Of a stretch of 64,000 bases of DNA, positions 1 through 9,106 are shown one piece after another. Within the stretch, counting starts at the first letter, position 1, and each line of letters opens with the position of its first letter. The position numbers and the translations under genes are program-made. The notes below the pieces were generated by a model. That model was not told the origin of the DNA. It made no database searches and saw only the letters and a program-made list of their open reading frames with translations. This DNA comes from Mycolicibacterium psychrotolerans. GTDB taxonomy: Bacteria > Actinomycetota > Actinomycetes > Mycobacteriales > Mycobacteriaceae. Where the stretch lies: the NCBI RefSeq assembly GCF_010729305.1, contig NZ_AP022574.1, positions 3,534,001-3,598,000 of the forward strand, given 5' to 3'.

Positions 1-126
1 CCCGGCTCCGCGCTCACCGGGGGCGTGCTGATGGGGGTCGTCGCCGTGCCGTTCGCGATCGAAGTGGTCGCCGTGCTGCGGCGGGCCCGCCGGCAGCCAC
101 CGATTCCCGAGGAGCCGTCGCCATGA
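1..126 (+). CDS. C-terminal fragment of a membrane protein (carotenoid cluster)
   Basis: Only the last 41 codons are present; the gene starts before the window. The visible part holds one hydrophobic stretch (about residues 7-26 of the fragment) followed by a basic, proline-rich tail. Its TGA overlaps the ATG of the carotenoid gene downstream (ATGA), so the two are translationally coupled. In actinobacterial carotenoid clusters the gene next to crtU is often a membrane lycopene-cyclase subunit, so that is a reasonable guess, but the fragment is too short to identify. Confidence 0.6.
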   Translation, partial: PGSALTGGVLMGVVAVPFAIEVVAVLRRARRQPPIPEEPSP

Positions 127-1685
127 CCAATGCCCTGACCAGCCGCGCCGCTCCGCTGCGCATGCGTCCGCGGTCTCTGGTCACGCCCGACCCGCTGCAG
201 CCGCATCAGGCGCCCGAGGGCACCGAGGCGGTGATCGTCGGCGGCGGCATCGCGGGCGTCTCCGCGGCGGTCGTGCTCGCCGAGCGCGGGGTTGCGGTCA
301 CCCTGCTAGAGGCGGCCGATCACCTGGGCGGACGGTTGGGCGCGTGGTCCGAGCGCCTTCCCGACGGCGCCGAGCAGATCATCGAGCACGGGTTCCACGC
401 GTTCTTCCGGCACTACTACACGTGGCGGGCGATCCTGCGCCGCGCCGACCCCGAGCTGTCATTCCTCGCGCCGGTGAAGAGCTATCCGGTGATCTCGGCG
501 GACTGGCCCGCCGAAGACCTGTCCGGACTGCCCGCCGCGCCGCCGCTGAACCTCCTCGCGCTGGCGCTGCGCTCCAAGAGCCTCACACGCCGCGAACTGA
601 TGACCGCCGACGCCGACACCGGGCGTGCGCTGCTCGCCTACGACCGCGCGACCACCTACGCCGAGTTCGACGACGTCGACGCTGCGACATTCCTCGACGG
701 GTTCGGGATGAGCGAGCGCAGCAGAACCATGCTCTTCGAGGCCTTCGCGCGGTCGTTCTTCTGCAACCAGGGTCAGCTGTCCGCGGCCGAGCTCGTCGCG
801 ATGTTCCACTACTACTTCCTCGGTAACCCCGAGGGTATCGGCTTCGACGTGCCCAGCACCGATTACGCCACCGCGATCTGGAATCCGCTGCGGAACCACC
901 TGGAGCGGCACGGCGCCGACGTGCGGATGGGTGCACATGTCACGTCCCTGGAGCCGCAGGGCCACGGCTGGCGGGTGTCCACCGACGGCGACGCCGTCGA
1001 CACCCGGCACTTGATCCTGGCTCTCGACCCCGGGGCCCTCTCATCGTTGGTCGGCGGTTCGGCAGCGACGGCGCAGGCCGCCCCTTTGCTCGCCCGCCGC
1101 TGCGACAACCTCGTGGTGGCGCCGCCGTTCGCGGTCAGCCGGATCTGGTTCGACCGCGACGTCGCGCCGAACCGCGCCCCGTTCAGCGCCGTCAGCGGAC
1201 AGCCCACGCTCGACTCGATCGCCGTGTACTCCCGCCTCGAGGAGCCCAGCATCGAATGGGCGCGGAACACGGGCGGTTCGATCGTCGAGCTGCACTCGTA
1301 TTCGTGCCGCCTGCCCGACGCCGCCAGCGCCGCCGCCGCGCTGCGCAGCGAGCTGGCCATCCTGTGGCCGGAGACCGTCGACGCGACGATCCTGCACACC
1401 CACGATCGGCTCGAGGCCACGGCGCCCGCCTTCCCGCCCGGCTCGGCCGGGATGCGGCCGGGGGTGCGCACCGATGCGCGCGGGCTGCGTCTGGCCGGCG
1501 ACTACGTCGACACGCGATATCTGTCGGGACTGATGGAGCGGTCGGCCATGTCGGGCGTTCTCGCCGCCAACGACGTGCTCGCCGAACTCGGCGTCGCGGC
1601 CGAGCCGATCCTCGGGGTGCCACAGCGCGGCCTGCTGGCCGGGGTGCCGCGAATCGGCGGCCGGGCCGGCCGCCCGGCCCGGTAG
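123..1685 (+). CDS. crtU: Isorenieratene synthase-like FAD-dependent carotenoid desaturase/methyltransferase (CrtU)
   Basis: 520 residues. An FAD-binding Rossmann motif VIVGGGIAGVSAA lies near residues 38-50, followed by the acidic end of the second strand (LLEAADHLGGR). The segments EHGFHAFFRHYY, MLFEAFARSFF and FHYYFLGNPEG match what I recall of actinobacterial CrtU, which desaturates and methyl-shifts the beta-ionone rings of beta-carotene to give aromatic carotenoids. The C-terminal LAGDYVDTRYLSGLMERSAMSG is the usual second FAD contact of the amine-oxidase/phytoene-desaturase fold. Length is normal for CrtU (about 510-520). The start overlaps the upstream stop (ATGA). A generic phytoene-desaturase-like oxidase is the main alternative. 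Confidence 0.78.
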   Translation: MTNALTSRAAPLRMRPRSLVTPDPLQPHQAPEGTEAVIVGGGIAGVSAAVVLAERGVAVTLLEAADHLGGRLGAWSERLPDGAEQIIEHGFHAFFRHYYTWRAILRRADPELSFLAPVKSYPVISADWPAEDLSGLPAAPPLNLLALALRSKSLTRRELMTADADTGRALLAYDRATTYAEFDDVDAATFLDGFGMSERSRTMLFEAFARSFFCNQGQLSAAELVAMFHYYFLGNPEGIGFDVPSTDYATAIWNPLRNHLERHGADVRMGAHVTSLEPQGHGWRVSTDGDAVDTRHLILALDPGALSSLVGGSAATAQAAPLLARRCDNLVVAPPFAVSRIWFDRDVAPNRAPFSAVSGQPTLDSIAVYSRLEEPSIEWARNTGGSIVELHSYSCRLPDAASAAAALRSELAILWPETVDATILHTHDRLEATAPAFPPGSAGMRPGVRTDARGLRLAGDYVDTRYLSGLMERSAMSGVLAANDVLAELGVAAEPILGVPQRGLLAGVPRIGGRAGRPAR

Positions 1686-1693
1686 CGTCGGGC

Positions 1694-2140
1694 TCAGCGG
1701 CCGGGCAGTCGGGTGGTCACCTCTTGGAGCACCCACTCGTTTCCGTCGGGATCGCCGAACGTCGCCAGCGAGGTGTAGCTGCCCCCCTGCGCGCCGGGCC
1801 CGGCGACGCGGCCGACGGTGCCTGCCCGCTTGAACACCCCGGACTCGTCGTGGAACACCTCACTCACCTCGACGCCGCGGGCCAGCAATTCCTCGCGGGC
1901 GGCGAGGATGTCGTCGACCACCAACAGCAGTCCCTCGACCGACCCGGGGCCGGCACCGGAGACCCCGTCGCCGAAGATGACCGAGGCGGGTGAGCCGGGT
2001 GGGGTCACCTGGATGATGCGGTAGCCGTCGGCCACGGTGAAATCGGCGTCGAGCCGCCAGCCCAGCCGGTCGTGGTAGAAGCACAGTGCCTTGTCGACGT
2101 CCGAGACGGGCACGATGACGACCTCGAGTTTGAAATCCAT
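1694..2140 (-). CDS. VOC (glyoxalase/bleomycin-resistance fold) family protein
   Basis: 148 residues. The start LEVVIVPVSDVDKALCFYHDRLGW and the end FGDPDGNEWVLQE are the paired beta-alpha-beta signatures of a single VOC unit. Family members include dioxygenases, isomerases and antibiotic-binding proteins; substrate cannot be assigned. The gene is convergent with crtU, leaving only 8 bases between stops. A 214-base gap upstream contains no further gene that I can support. Confidence 0.8.
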   Translation of the reverse strand: MDFKLEVVIVPVSDVDKALCFYHDRLGWRLDADFTVADGYRIIQVTPPGSPASVIFGDGVSGAGPGSVEGLLLVVDDILAAREELLARGVEVSEVFHDESGVFKRAGTVGRVAGPGAQGGSYTSLATFGDPDGNEWVLQEVTTRLPGR

Positions 2141-2354
2141 TGTGAATCAGCCACTTCCATACTCATGTCAGAGCCGTGGCGAAACGCGGTTCGACGGTGT
2201 CCTGACCGGCATGCCACCGGAATGATGCTGTAACGCCAGAATGTGCGCCCCGCATTCCCCGCGTTCGTCGTAGGCTCGCTCACCATGATCCTGGTGTCCT
2301 CACCATGGCGATGGCGTCACCGCGATGGCCAACGGAGGGTGATGGGTCGGGTGA

Positions 2355-2672
2355 TCAGCCGAAAAGTGTTCGGGCGCCGTTGATCCGGTATTCCGCCACC
2401 GACGCGGACCGGATCGCGGCCAGTTGCTCGTCGCTGGGACCGCTGCTCCTGAACGCCTCGACATCAGCCGGGGATTCCCACTGCTCCTAGACGTTGATCC
2501 GGCCGGGGTCCACCAGGTCCGCGGAGATCGCGAAATCGAGGCAGCCGGGCGCTGCCCGCGCCTGCCGCACCACGGTCGCGCAACCCGTGAGGTAGGACTG
2601 CCGGTCGGCGGGATCGACCATCAGGTGTCCGGCGACGATGATCATCGGCGTGCTTGTCGGTTCGCCCATCAC
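2355..2672 (-). pseudogene. ABM-type monooxygenase interrupted by an in-frame TAG
   Basis: The first half (ending DLVDPGRINV) is followed by TAG at 2487-2489. Reading on in the same frame gives EQWESPADVEAFRSSG and then an uninterrupted stretch to a TGA at 2355-2357. Together these make a normal antibiotic-biosynthesis-monooxygenase (ABM) domain of about 100 residues; the family usually has GRINVYE(Q/R)WES here, so the TAG replaces a Tyr codon (TAC/TAT) by a single base change. No frameshift is needed. Start is a GTG/ATG pair at 2667-2672 or an internal ATG at 2645. This is either a recent nonsense mutation or a sequencing error. Confidence 0.75.
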
Positions 2673-2746
2673 GAGGGATGGACCTCAGCGGTCCACCGGA
2701 CTCATCGATCAGCGGCGGCTGCGGTGCGCAGCCGTCGCATGGTCGG

Positions 2747-3037
2747 CTACTCGTGTTCCTCGTCGGACCTGCTCAACGCCCGGTCGGCGCTGCGCACCAG
2801 GTTGCGGTTGAACTGGTACTGAGCGGCCACGAGCGTGTCCGCGAGCTCGATGGCAGCGTCGACGATCTTGTTCCGCAGCGGCTGGACCGCCTCGGGAACC
2901 GCCTCGTCGACCGTCTGCCGGAACAGTCGCAGCGCCTCGGCGACCGCGTGCTGGCCGATCTTGGCCGATTCACGGACGTCATCGAGAAGCTCACCGGAAT
3001 GCGTTGCGGGCTTCGGTGTTTCGGATACCTGGGTCAT
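2747..3037 (-). CDS. Small helical conserved protein, unknown function
   Basis: 96 residues, highly charged and predicted almost wholly helical, ending in a Ser/Asp/Glu-rich tail (SRSDEEHE). I chose the second of two tandem ATGs because AAAGGA lies 6 bases ahead of it; a longer reading from 3217 lacks such a site and has atypical composition. Amphipathic helices (LLDDVRESAKIGQHAVAEAL, then NKIVDAAIELADTLVAAQYQ) recall phasin-like or granule-associated proteins, but I do not recognise a family. It stands alone between the broken ABM gene and the NADH dehydrogenase gene, all on the minus strand. Confidence 0.65.
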   Translation of the reverse strand: MTQVSETPKPATHSGELLDDVRESAKIGQHAVAEALRLFRQTVDEAVPEAVQPLRNKIVDAAIELADTLVAAQYQFNRNLVRSADRALSRSDEEHE

Positions 3038-3152
3038 CATGGGTCCTTTCGAGCGGTGTGGTCCCCCACGCTCGACGCTAAGCGCGCAGACCCTGCCGCG
3101 GTACGGACCAAGGTCCTCAATGGGCCGCCGACGGTCTCCAGGGGTCGCCCGA

Positions 3153-4769
3153 TCAGCCGCCCAACTCGGTGACCGCCGTGTCGAGCGCCGCCGCCTGCGC
3201 GGAGAGCTCGGCTTCATCGAGGTCCGTGGTGCCGCCCGTGCGCTCCAGCAGCGTGGATCGCGAGATCACCTCCATCGCTCCGCGGAACGCGTCGTCGTCG
3301 AGCGCCTCGCGCGGGATCACCTCGGCGCGGCCCTCGATCAGAACCAGCAGGGCATCGGAATCAGCGGTCAGCAGGCGGTGCACATCATCAGTCGAGATCG
3401 TCATCCCCGACGGGTGCCCCGCCACGGCCGTTTCACTCCCGTCGACCGATTCGTCGCAGTTCGACCACGTGTAGAGCTGTTCGGGAGTATTGGCGGCACC
3501 GAGCATGAACGCCCGGTGATAGCGGGTGGTCCGCGCGATCGTGGCCAGCCAGGTCGCCACCGTGCTGACCCTGTTGCTCAGGCCGGTGAGGAAGGCGATG
3601 TGGAGCACGCCCCAGGCCAGCCAGCCGGGGAACCCCGACATCTTCAGCCGTCCGACCTGCAGCAGAGCGTTCCCGTGGCTGATGTAGGCCGCCGACCCGA
3701 GGTCGCGGTAGCGATAGTCGCGGCGGGGCCGGCCCGCGAGTTCCCGGCGGACGCACGTGGCGACGTGCAGGCCGCCCTGCATGGCGTTCTCGGCGACACC
3801 GGGCAGGTTGTCGCGGCCCACCAAGTCGCCGATCACGAAGATCTCCGGGTGCCCGGGGACCGACAGGTCGGACGCGACCGCGATGCGGCCGGCCCGGTCG
3901 GTCGTGACCCCGAGCACCTCGGCGATGTGCCGGGCGAACGGCACGGCCTCGACGCCCGCGGTCCACAGCACCGTGCGGGCCTCGTAGTGCTCGGCCGCGC
4001 CGCCGCCTTTGGGGGTGACGGTGACCCCGTCGCGGCGGACATCGGTGACGTGCACGCGCATGTGCAACTCCACGCCGAGCTTCTCCAGTGTCTTGGTGGC
4101 CTTCGCCGACAGATCGGGGGCGAACGTCTTGAGCACCCGGTCGCCGCCGTCGAAGAGCAGCACCCGGGCGTCCTCGGGCTCGATGCTGTGGAACTCGTTG
4201 GCCAGCGTCTGGGTGGCCACTTCGCGGATCTGTCCGGCCAGTTCCACCCCGGTCGGCCCGCCTCCGGCGACGGCGAAGGTGAGCCACGCGGTGCGCTCGG
4301 GGCCAGGTGGCACCGTCTCGGCGATCTCGAACGCGGTGAACAGGCGCTGCCGGATGCTGAGCGCGTCGTCGAGGGTCTTCATGCCGGGCGCCCACTGCGC
4401 GAAGCTCTCGTTGTCGAAGTAGGACTGGCGCATCCCCGCCGCGACGACCAGCACGTCGTAGTCGAGGGTGAACCGTGACTCGTCGGGCCGCATCGCGGTG
4501 AGCCTGCGCGCGTGCGGATCGAGTTCGACGGCCTCACCGAGCAGGATCGTCACATTGCGGTGGCGTGCGAATTCCTCGCGCAGCGGACGGCTGATGTGGC
4601 CGATGCTGAGCTTGCCCGTCGCGCACTGGTAGAGCAGCGGCTGAAACAGGTGCCCCGCCGCACGGTCGAGCAGGGTGACGTCGACGTCCGCGCCGCCGAG
4701 CCGGCGCGCACAGAACAATCCGCCGAAACCCCCGCCGATGATCAGCACCCTCGGGCGACCGTGACTCAT
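3153..4769 (-). CDS. Type II NADH dehydrogenase-like FAD oxidoreductase with C-terminal extension
   Basis: 538 residues from an ATG at 4769. FAD site VLIIGGGFGGLFCARRL at about residues 8-24; NAD(P) site FAVAGGGPTGVELAGQ near residue 170; the FAD-contacting FVIGDLVG follows near residue 310. This is the layout of single-subunit NDH-2 enzymes, which pass electrons from NADH to menaquinone without pumping protons. The tail region FPGWLAWGVLHIAFLTGLSN resembles the membrane-binding segment of NDH-2. After it, about 80 acidic residues (from GMTISTDDVHRLL) extend beyond a usual NDH-2 and look like a separate small helical module. The gene is divergent from the antigen-85 gene. Confidence 0.82.
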   Translation of the reverse strand: MSHGRPRVLIIGGGFGGLFCARRLGGADVDVTLLDRAAGHLFQPLLYQCATGKLSIGHISRPLREEFARHRNVTILLGEAVELDPHARRLTAMRPDESRFTLDYDVLVVAAGMRQSYFDNESFAQWAPGMKTLDDALSIRQRLFTAFEIAETVPPGPERTAWLTFAVAGGGPTGVELAGQIREVATQTLANEFHSIEPEDARVLLFDGGDRVLKTFAPDLSAKATKTLEKLGVELHMRVHVTDVRRDGVTVTPKGGGAAEHYEARTVLWTAGVEAVPFARHIAEVLGVTTDRAGRIAVASDLSVPGHPEIFVIGDLVGRDNLPGVAENAMQGGLHVATCVRRELAGRPRRDYRYRDLGSAAYISHGNALLQVGRLKMSGFPGWLAWGVLHIAFLTGLSNRVSTVATWLATIARTTRYHRAFMLGAANTPEQLYTWSNCDESVDGSETAVAGHPSGMTISTDDVHRLLTADSDALLVLIEGRAEVIPREALDDDAFRGAMEVISRSTLLERTGGTTDLDEAELSAQAAALDTAVTELGG

Positions 4770-4834
4770 CAGGGGAAGGCTAGTACCCGGCGAGGTCGGT
4801 TTCTGACGAAACCCGGCGGGGAGTAACGCCGATA

Positions 4835-4846
4835 CGTCACGTGACG
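4835..4846. promoter_or_regulatory. Perfect 12-bp palindrome, candidate operator
   Basis: CGTCACGTGACG is a perfect dyad centred on CACGTG. It lies in the 200-bp space between the divergent NADH dehydrogenase and antigen-85-like genes, 66 bp from the former start and 124 bp from the latter. Its position fits a regulator site, but no regulator is known to me for it. Confidence 0.35.
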
Positions 4847-4924
4847 AAGTACTCGGCGCGGGCGGATGTGAAGCAAGGGCATCCTCGGCACCGCGGTGCC
4901 GACCGTAACCAGGCAATCCCGTGA

Positions 4925-5929
<1,005 letters not shown>

Positions 5930-5943
5930 CCTCGTCGCCCGAA

Positions 5944-5980
5944 AGCGGCCGGGGCGCAGTCACTCTGCGTCCCGGCCGCT
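5944..5980 (+). terminator. Rho-independent-type terminator after the antigen-85-like gene
   Basis: A 16-bp stem (AGCGGCCGGG and CGCAG paired with CTGCG and CCCGGCCGCT, one G-T wobble) with a 5-base loop TCACT, 15 bases after the stop codon. It lacks a run of T, as is common for mycobacterial terminators. Confidence 0.75.
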
Positions 5981-5999
5981 GTCGTCTCATGAGAAAGCA

Positions 6000-6031
6000 A
6001 CCACCGCAGACCCGTGCGGATCTGCGGTGGT
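6000..6031 (-). terminator. Stem-loop terminator for the minus-strand secreted protein gene
   Basis: An 11-bp perfect stem (ACCACCGCAGA / TCTGCGGTGGT) with a 10-base loop, 14 bases beyond the stop codon of the gene at 6045-6311. With the hairpin at 5944-5980 it separates two convergent transcripts. Confidence 0.65.
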
Positions 6032-6044
6032 CGCCTGGTGTCGA

Positions 6045-6311
6045 TCAGTACGTCGGGACGAAGACGCCGTTGAGCCAGACGCCCCAGTGCTGCCAGCCCT
6101 GATCCCAGACCTGCGGGTTGCCCGCGGCCCAGACCGGGTCGACCGGCTTCGGCGGGGCCGAGGCCGGCGGGGTGCCGGTGCTCGGTCCGGCGGGCGGAAC
6201 CGGCGGCGGGGTCCACCCCGGCTGGGCGGCAGCGGTTCCGGCGATTCCCATCGCACCGGCGGTGAGGCCGCCGAAGACGGCTGCGCCGGCGAGGATCTGA
6301 GTCAACTTCAT
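6045..6311 (-). CDS. Small secreted proline-rich protein, unknown function
   Basis: 88 residues from ATG 6311, chosen because GGGAG lies 8 bases upstream; an ATG five codons earlier is possible. A signal peptide (MKLTQILAGAAVFGGLTAGA...) should be cut after AAA. The mature part is a proline-rich linker followed by a tryptophan-rich end (VWDQGWQHWGVWLNGVF). Short secreted proteins of this type are common in mycobacteria; I do not know its role. It has its own terminator. Confidence 0.7.
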   Translation of the reverse strand: MKLTQILAGAAVFGGLTAGAMGIAGTAAAQPGWTPPPVPPAGPSTGTPPASAPPKPVDPVWAAGNPQVWDQGWQHWGVWLNGVFVPTY

Positions 6312-6436
6312 CGGTAGAACTCCCATCCCGGGCCCGTCGGCCCGCAGTTCAATGAGTACAGCTAAGAACTAACCGCAACGTGTGTGGGATAAACGCATGC
6401 TGTGGCCGATCACACACCGGCTGCTTGACTGGAGCC

Positions 6437-6778
6437 ATGGCGGACCGGCTGCGCAACGAGTTGGTGGGGATCGCCGACGGGTCCGGACGGTATGCCGACG
6501 CGGCGCGCGCCGCGCTGGGCGACGCCCCCGTCGGCACGCGGCTCGGGTTCGCGATCCGGGCGCTGGCGGGACATCGCGGTCCTGGCAGCAGCACCTGCCC
6601 GTCGGACGCCGCCCGCGCGGTCGGGGGCGAGCGCTGGCGCGCTCTGATGGACGACGCCCGCGACACAGCGCGCTCGTTGGCCCGGTCCGGGCTGGTCGAG
6701 ATCACCCAGCGCGGCGAGGTGCTCGACCCCGACACCGACTGGCGGGGCCCGATCCGGATCCGGGCCGTGGAGCGGTGA
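6437..6778 (+). CDS. DUF3253 family protein
   Basis: 113 residues. The block STCPSDAARAVGGERWRALMDDAR...GLVEITQRGEVLDPDTDWRGPIRIR matches the DUF3253 domain as I recall it, a small winged-helix-like family of unknown function. GGAG lies close to the ATG. A 45-residue N-terminal part precedes the domain. The methyltransferase gene follows in the same direction after 30 bases. Confidence 0.72.
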   Translation: MADRLRNELVGIADGSGRYADAARAALGDAPVGTRLGFAIRALAGHRGPGSSTCPSDAARAVGGERWRALMDDARDTARSLARSGLVEITQRGEVLDPDTDWRGPIRIRAVER

Positions 6779-6808
6779 CCCTCCAGCGCCGGCGCCTACC
6801 ATGACGGC

Positions 6809-7351
6809 GTGTCCGACGACGACCGTGACCGCTGGGACCGGCGCTACCGCGGTATGCCGCCCGCATCCCCCGACGACGTGTGTCTGCCAACGGTTTTCCG
6901 GCCCTTCGCTCACCTCTTCCCCACCACCGGCACCGCGATGGACGTGGCGTGCGGGCGCGGAACAGCGGCGGTGTGGTTGGCGCGGCGCGGCGTGACGGTC
7001 CGCGGCTACGACATCTCGCCGGTGGCCATCGCCGAGGCCCGCGCGCTGGCGCAGCGGTGCGGATGCGCAGGCGCGCTTTTCGCGGTGGCCGACCTCGATG
7101 GCGGGCTACCGCCCGGCGACCCGGTGGATGTGTTGCTGTGCGCGAACTTTCGCGATCGGCGCCTGGACGAACCGATGCAGCACCGCGTCCGCGAGGGTGG
7201 GCTGGTGGCGGTGAGTGCGCTCAGCGAGGTCGGCGCGGCCCCCAGCCGGTACCGGGCGGCGCCGGGTGAGCTGCAGCGTGCGTTCGGCGCGCTCGATGTC
7301 GTCGCCTGCGGGGAAGCCGACGGCCGGGCCTGGTTGCTCGCGCGGCGGTGA
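6809..7351 (+). CDS. Class I SAM-dependent methyltransferase (TehB-like)
   Basis: 180 residues from a GTG. The SAM-binding motif I is MDVACGRGTAAVWLARRG (about residues 44-61), followed by the acidic motif II in VRGYDISPVAIAEAR and motif post-II VADLD. Similar short methyltransferases include tellurite-resistance TehB and thiopurine methyltransferase types; the substrate is unknown. The C-terminal half is short and lacks a clear cap. It is convergent with the membrane protein gene at 7353, with almost no gap. Confidence 0.75.
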   Translation: MSDDDRDRWDRRYRGMPPASPDDVCLPTVFRPFAHLFPTTGTAMDVACGRGTAAVWLARRGVTVRGYDISPVAIAEARALAQRCGCAGALFAVADLDGGLPPGDPVDVLLCANFRDRRLDEPMQHRVREGGLVAVSALSEVGAAPSRYRAAPGELQRAFGALDVVACGEADGRAWLLARR

Positions 7352-7352
7352 T

Positions 7353-7736
7353 TCAGGCGTCGGTGCGGCGCGGACGGCGCAGCGCCCCCCACAGCCCGAC
7401 GCCGATGCCGACCACCGCGCCGCCGAGCCCGATCGCCTTCTGGGAGCGGCCCAACTGATCGTGCACGCTGATCCCGCCGAGGAGATCAGCCGCGTCGGCG
7501 CCGCCCGAGGCCAGGAACCAGCCGCGGGTGTCTCGCTGCTGCAGTGCCGCCGCGATCAGCATGGCGCCGATCAGCGCGTCGCGGTATCCCATGGAGCGCA
7601 GCAGCAACCGCGCGGTCGGGGGCGGATCTCCCGGGTCCCCCCAGAGCCGGTTGGCGCGAAGCGGATCCACGAGGAACGAGATCCCCGAGGAGAGGCGGAT
7701 GCCGCCGGCGACGAGGGCGGCGCGGTCCAGGGTCAT
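7353..7736 (-). CDS. Small membrane protein, unknown function
   Basis: 127 residues with hydrophobic segments near residues 4-22, 50-64 and 100-117, so probably three or four membrane helices. The sequence resembles DUF4267-type actinobacterial proteins, but I am not sure of the family. It lies 4 bases from the stop of the SpoIIAA-like gene upstream, so they are probably one transcript. Confidence 0.65.
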   Translation of the reverse strand: MTLDRAALVAGGIRLSSGISFLVDPLRANRLWGDPGDPPPTARLLLRSMGYRDALIGAMLIAAALQQRDTRGWFLASGGADAADLLGGISVHDQLGRSQKAIGLGGAVVGIGVGLWGALRRPRRTDA

Positions 7737-7740
7737 CGTT

Positions 7741-8109
7741 TCAGCCCGCCGCCCATTCGGCGGCCTGGTCCAATTCGGCGAGCGGATACAGCGCGATCTC
7801 GCCGGGCACCATCCAGGCGAACGCGTGCAGCGCGTGCACCACCCACTCCTTGTCGGTGACCACCGCGACGCGCCGGAACGCCGCGTGATGGCGGATCAGC
7901 GCCCCCAGCCCCAGGCGCAGATCCTCGGCCAGGCCGCCGGGGCCGAACCCGTCGTAGTCGTCGGCGACGACCTCGACGAGCCGGATCTCCCCGGTCGCCA
8001 GCATGTCGTCCATCGCGGGCCGGAACTCGCGCAGATCCTGACCCCGTAGCCGGCCCGAGACCCGGATCCCGGCCACCCCCGGCGGCATGTCGTGCAGTAT
8101 CTCGATCAT
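7741..8109 (-). CDS. SpoIIAA-like (STAS-related) protein
   Basis: 122 residues. MIEILHDMPPGVAGIRVSGRLRGQDL and the later FRRVAVVTDKEWVVHALHAFAWMVPGEIALYPLAELDQAAEW match the SpoIIAA-like family (PF11964 as I recall). These have a STAS-like fold but lack the phosphorylated serine of true anti-sigma antagonists, so a role in sigma switching cannot be assumed. Probably co-transcribed with the membrane protein gene downstream. Confidence 0.75.
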   Translation of the reverse strand: MIEILHDMPPGVAGIRVSGRLRGQDLREFRPAMDDMLATGEIRLVEVVADDYDGFGPGGLAEDLRLGLGALIRHHAAFRRVAVVTDKEWVVHALHAFAWMVPGEIALYPLAELDQAAEWAAG

Positions 8110-8163
8110 GCTGCGCAGTCTGGCACGCCGGGCGCGTACTTGGGTGCGATCCGGCGGCTCTTG

Positions 8164-9045
8164 TCAATTCTGGCGCGGCAGAAGCTCTTTGACGAACGTG
8201 TCGAGAAAATCCTCGGTGCTGATCGTGCCGGCGGGCCGGATCACGAACTTGATGAGCCCCGCGGCGATGTAGCCGTCGAGCAGGCGGTGCAGCTGCGCCC
8301 AGTCGGCGGCCACCAACTCGGCCGGATCGAGGTCCGGACGCCGCTTGCGGATCGCGGCTCGCACCGGAGCCGGCAGCTCGCCGTCGCCGACCGCCAGGTT
8401 GATGCCGTAGTGATCCTCGGGCACCTCCCGCTCGGCGGCCGCGGCGGCCATGCGGATCTGCCCCACCGCCTCCCGGGCCTCCGCCGGGGTCAGGAAGCTC
8501 CCCAGCCAGCCGTCGCCGTAGGCCCCGATGCGCCGGTATCCCGCCGGTGACGACCCGCCGAGCCAGATATCCAGCAGCCCAGCCGGTTTGGGCAACACCG
8601 TGGCGTCGCGGACGGAGAAGAACTCGCCGGAGAAGGTGACGGTGTCTTCGCACAGCACGCGGCGAAGCAGGTGCAGCGACTCGTCGAACACCGCGGCGCG
8701 TCTTCCCTCGGGCACCACGAACAGGTCGCGCTCGACGGGCAGTGCCGAGCGCAGCCCGAACACCGGAAGGACCCGCTTGGGGGCGAGTGCGGCCAGGGAC
8801 GTGAGCTGCTTGGCGACCAGCACCGGGTTGCGCCCGGGCAGCACCGCGACCGACGTGCCCACCTTGAGGTGGCGGCTCCGGGCGAGCGCGACCGCCATTC
8901 CCACCACGGGATCGATCGCGGGTGAATAGACCAGCTCGGAGAACCACAGCGAGTCGATACCCGCCGACTCCAGTTGGTCGACGAACCCGGGAAGTGCGTC
9001 CGCACCGACGTCGACCCCGAGGCTGACCCCGAACCGCACCTTCAC
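8164..9045 (-). CDS. LLM-class (luciferase-like) F420-dependent oxidoreductase
   Basis: 293 residues from GTG 9045, chosen because GAGGAG lies 6 bases upstream and the fold starts there (VRFGVSLG). The TIM-barrel landmarks of the bacterial luciferase-like family are present: SLWFSELV, the segment LKVGTSVAVLPGRNPVLVAKQLTSL, and PKPAGLLDIWLGGSSPAGYRR. Most mycobacterial members use F420 rather than FMN. The substrate is not predictable. It is divergent from the alpha/beta hydrolase gene, with about 60 bp between starts. Confidence 0.82.
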   Translation of the reverse strand: MKVRFGVSLGVDVGADALPGFVDQLESAGIDSLWFSELVYSPAIDPVVGMAVALARSRHLKVGTSVAVLPGRNPVLVAKQLTSLAALAPKRVLPVFGLRSALPVERDLFVVPEGRRAAVFDESLHLLRRVLCEDTVTFSGEFFSVRDATVLPKPAGLLDIWLGGSSPAGYRRIGAYGDGWLGSFLTPAEAREAVGQIRMAAAAAEREVPEDHYGINLAVGDGELPAPVRAAIRKRRPDLDPAELVAADWAQLHRLLDGYIAAGLIKFVIRPAGTISTEDFLDTFVKELLPRQN

Positions 9046-9106
9046 ACCGGTCTCCTCTCGCCGTGACGACCACTCCAGCATGCGGCACGGTCGTCGGTGA
9101 CAGGAT

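Noticed and set aside
459..1010. Long open frames on the opposite strand of crtU
   Set aside because: High-GC codon bias leaves antisense frames open; they show arginine- and proline-rich composition with no domain, and crtU is clearly the coding strand.
2141..2354. A small gene between the VOC gene and the broken monooxygenase gene
   Set aside because: Available frames lack a ribosome site and overlap the VOC gene out of frame; nothing recognisable.
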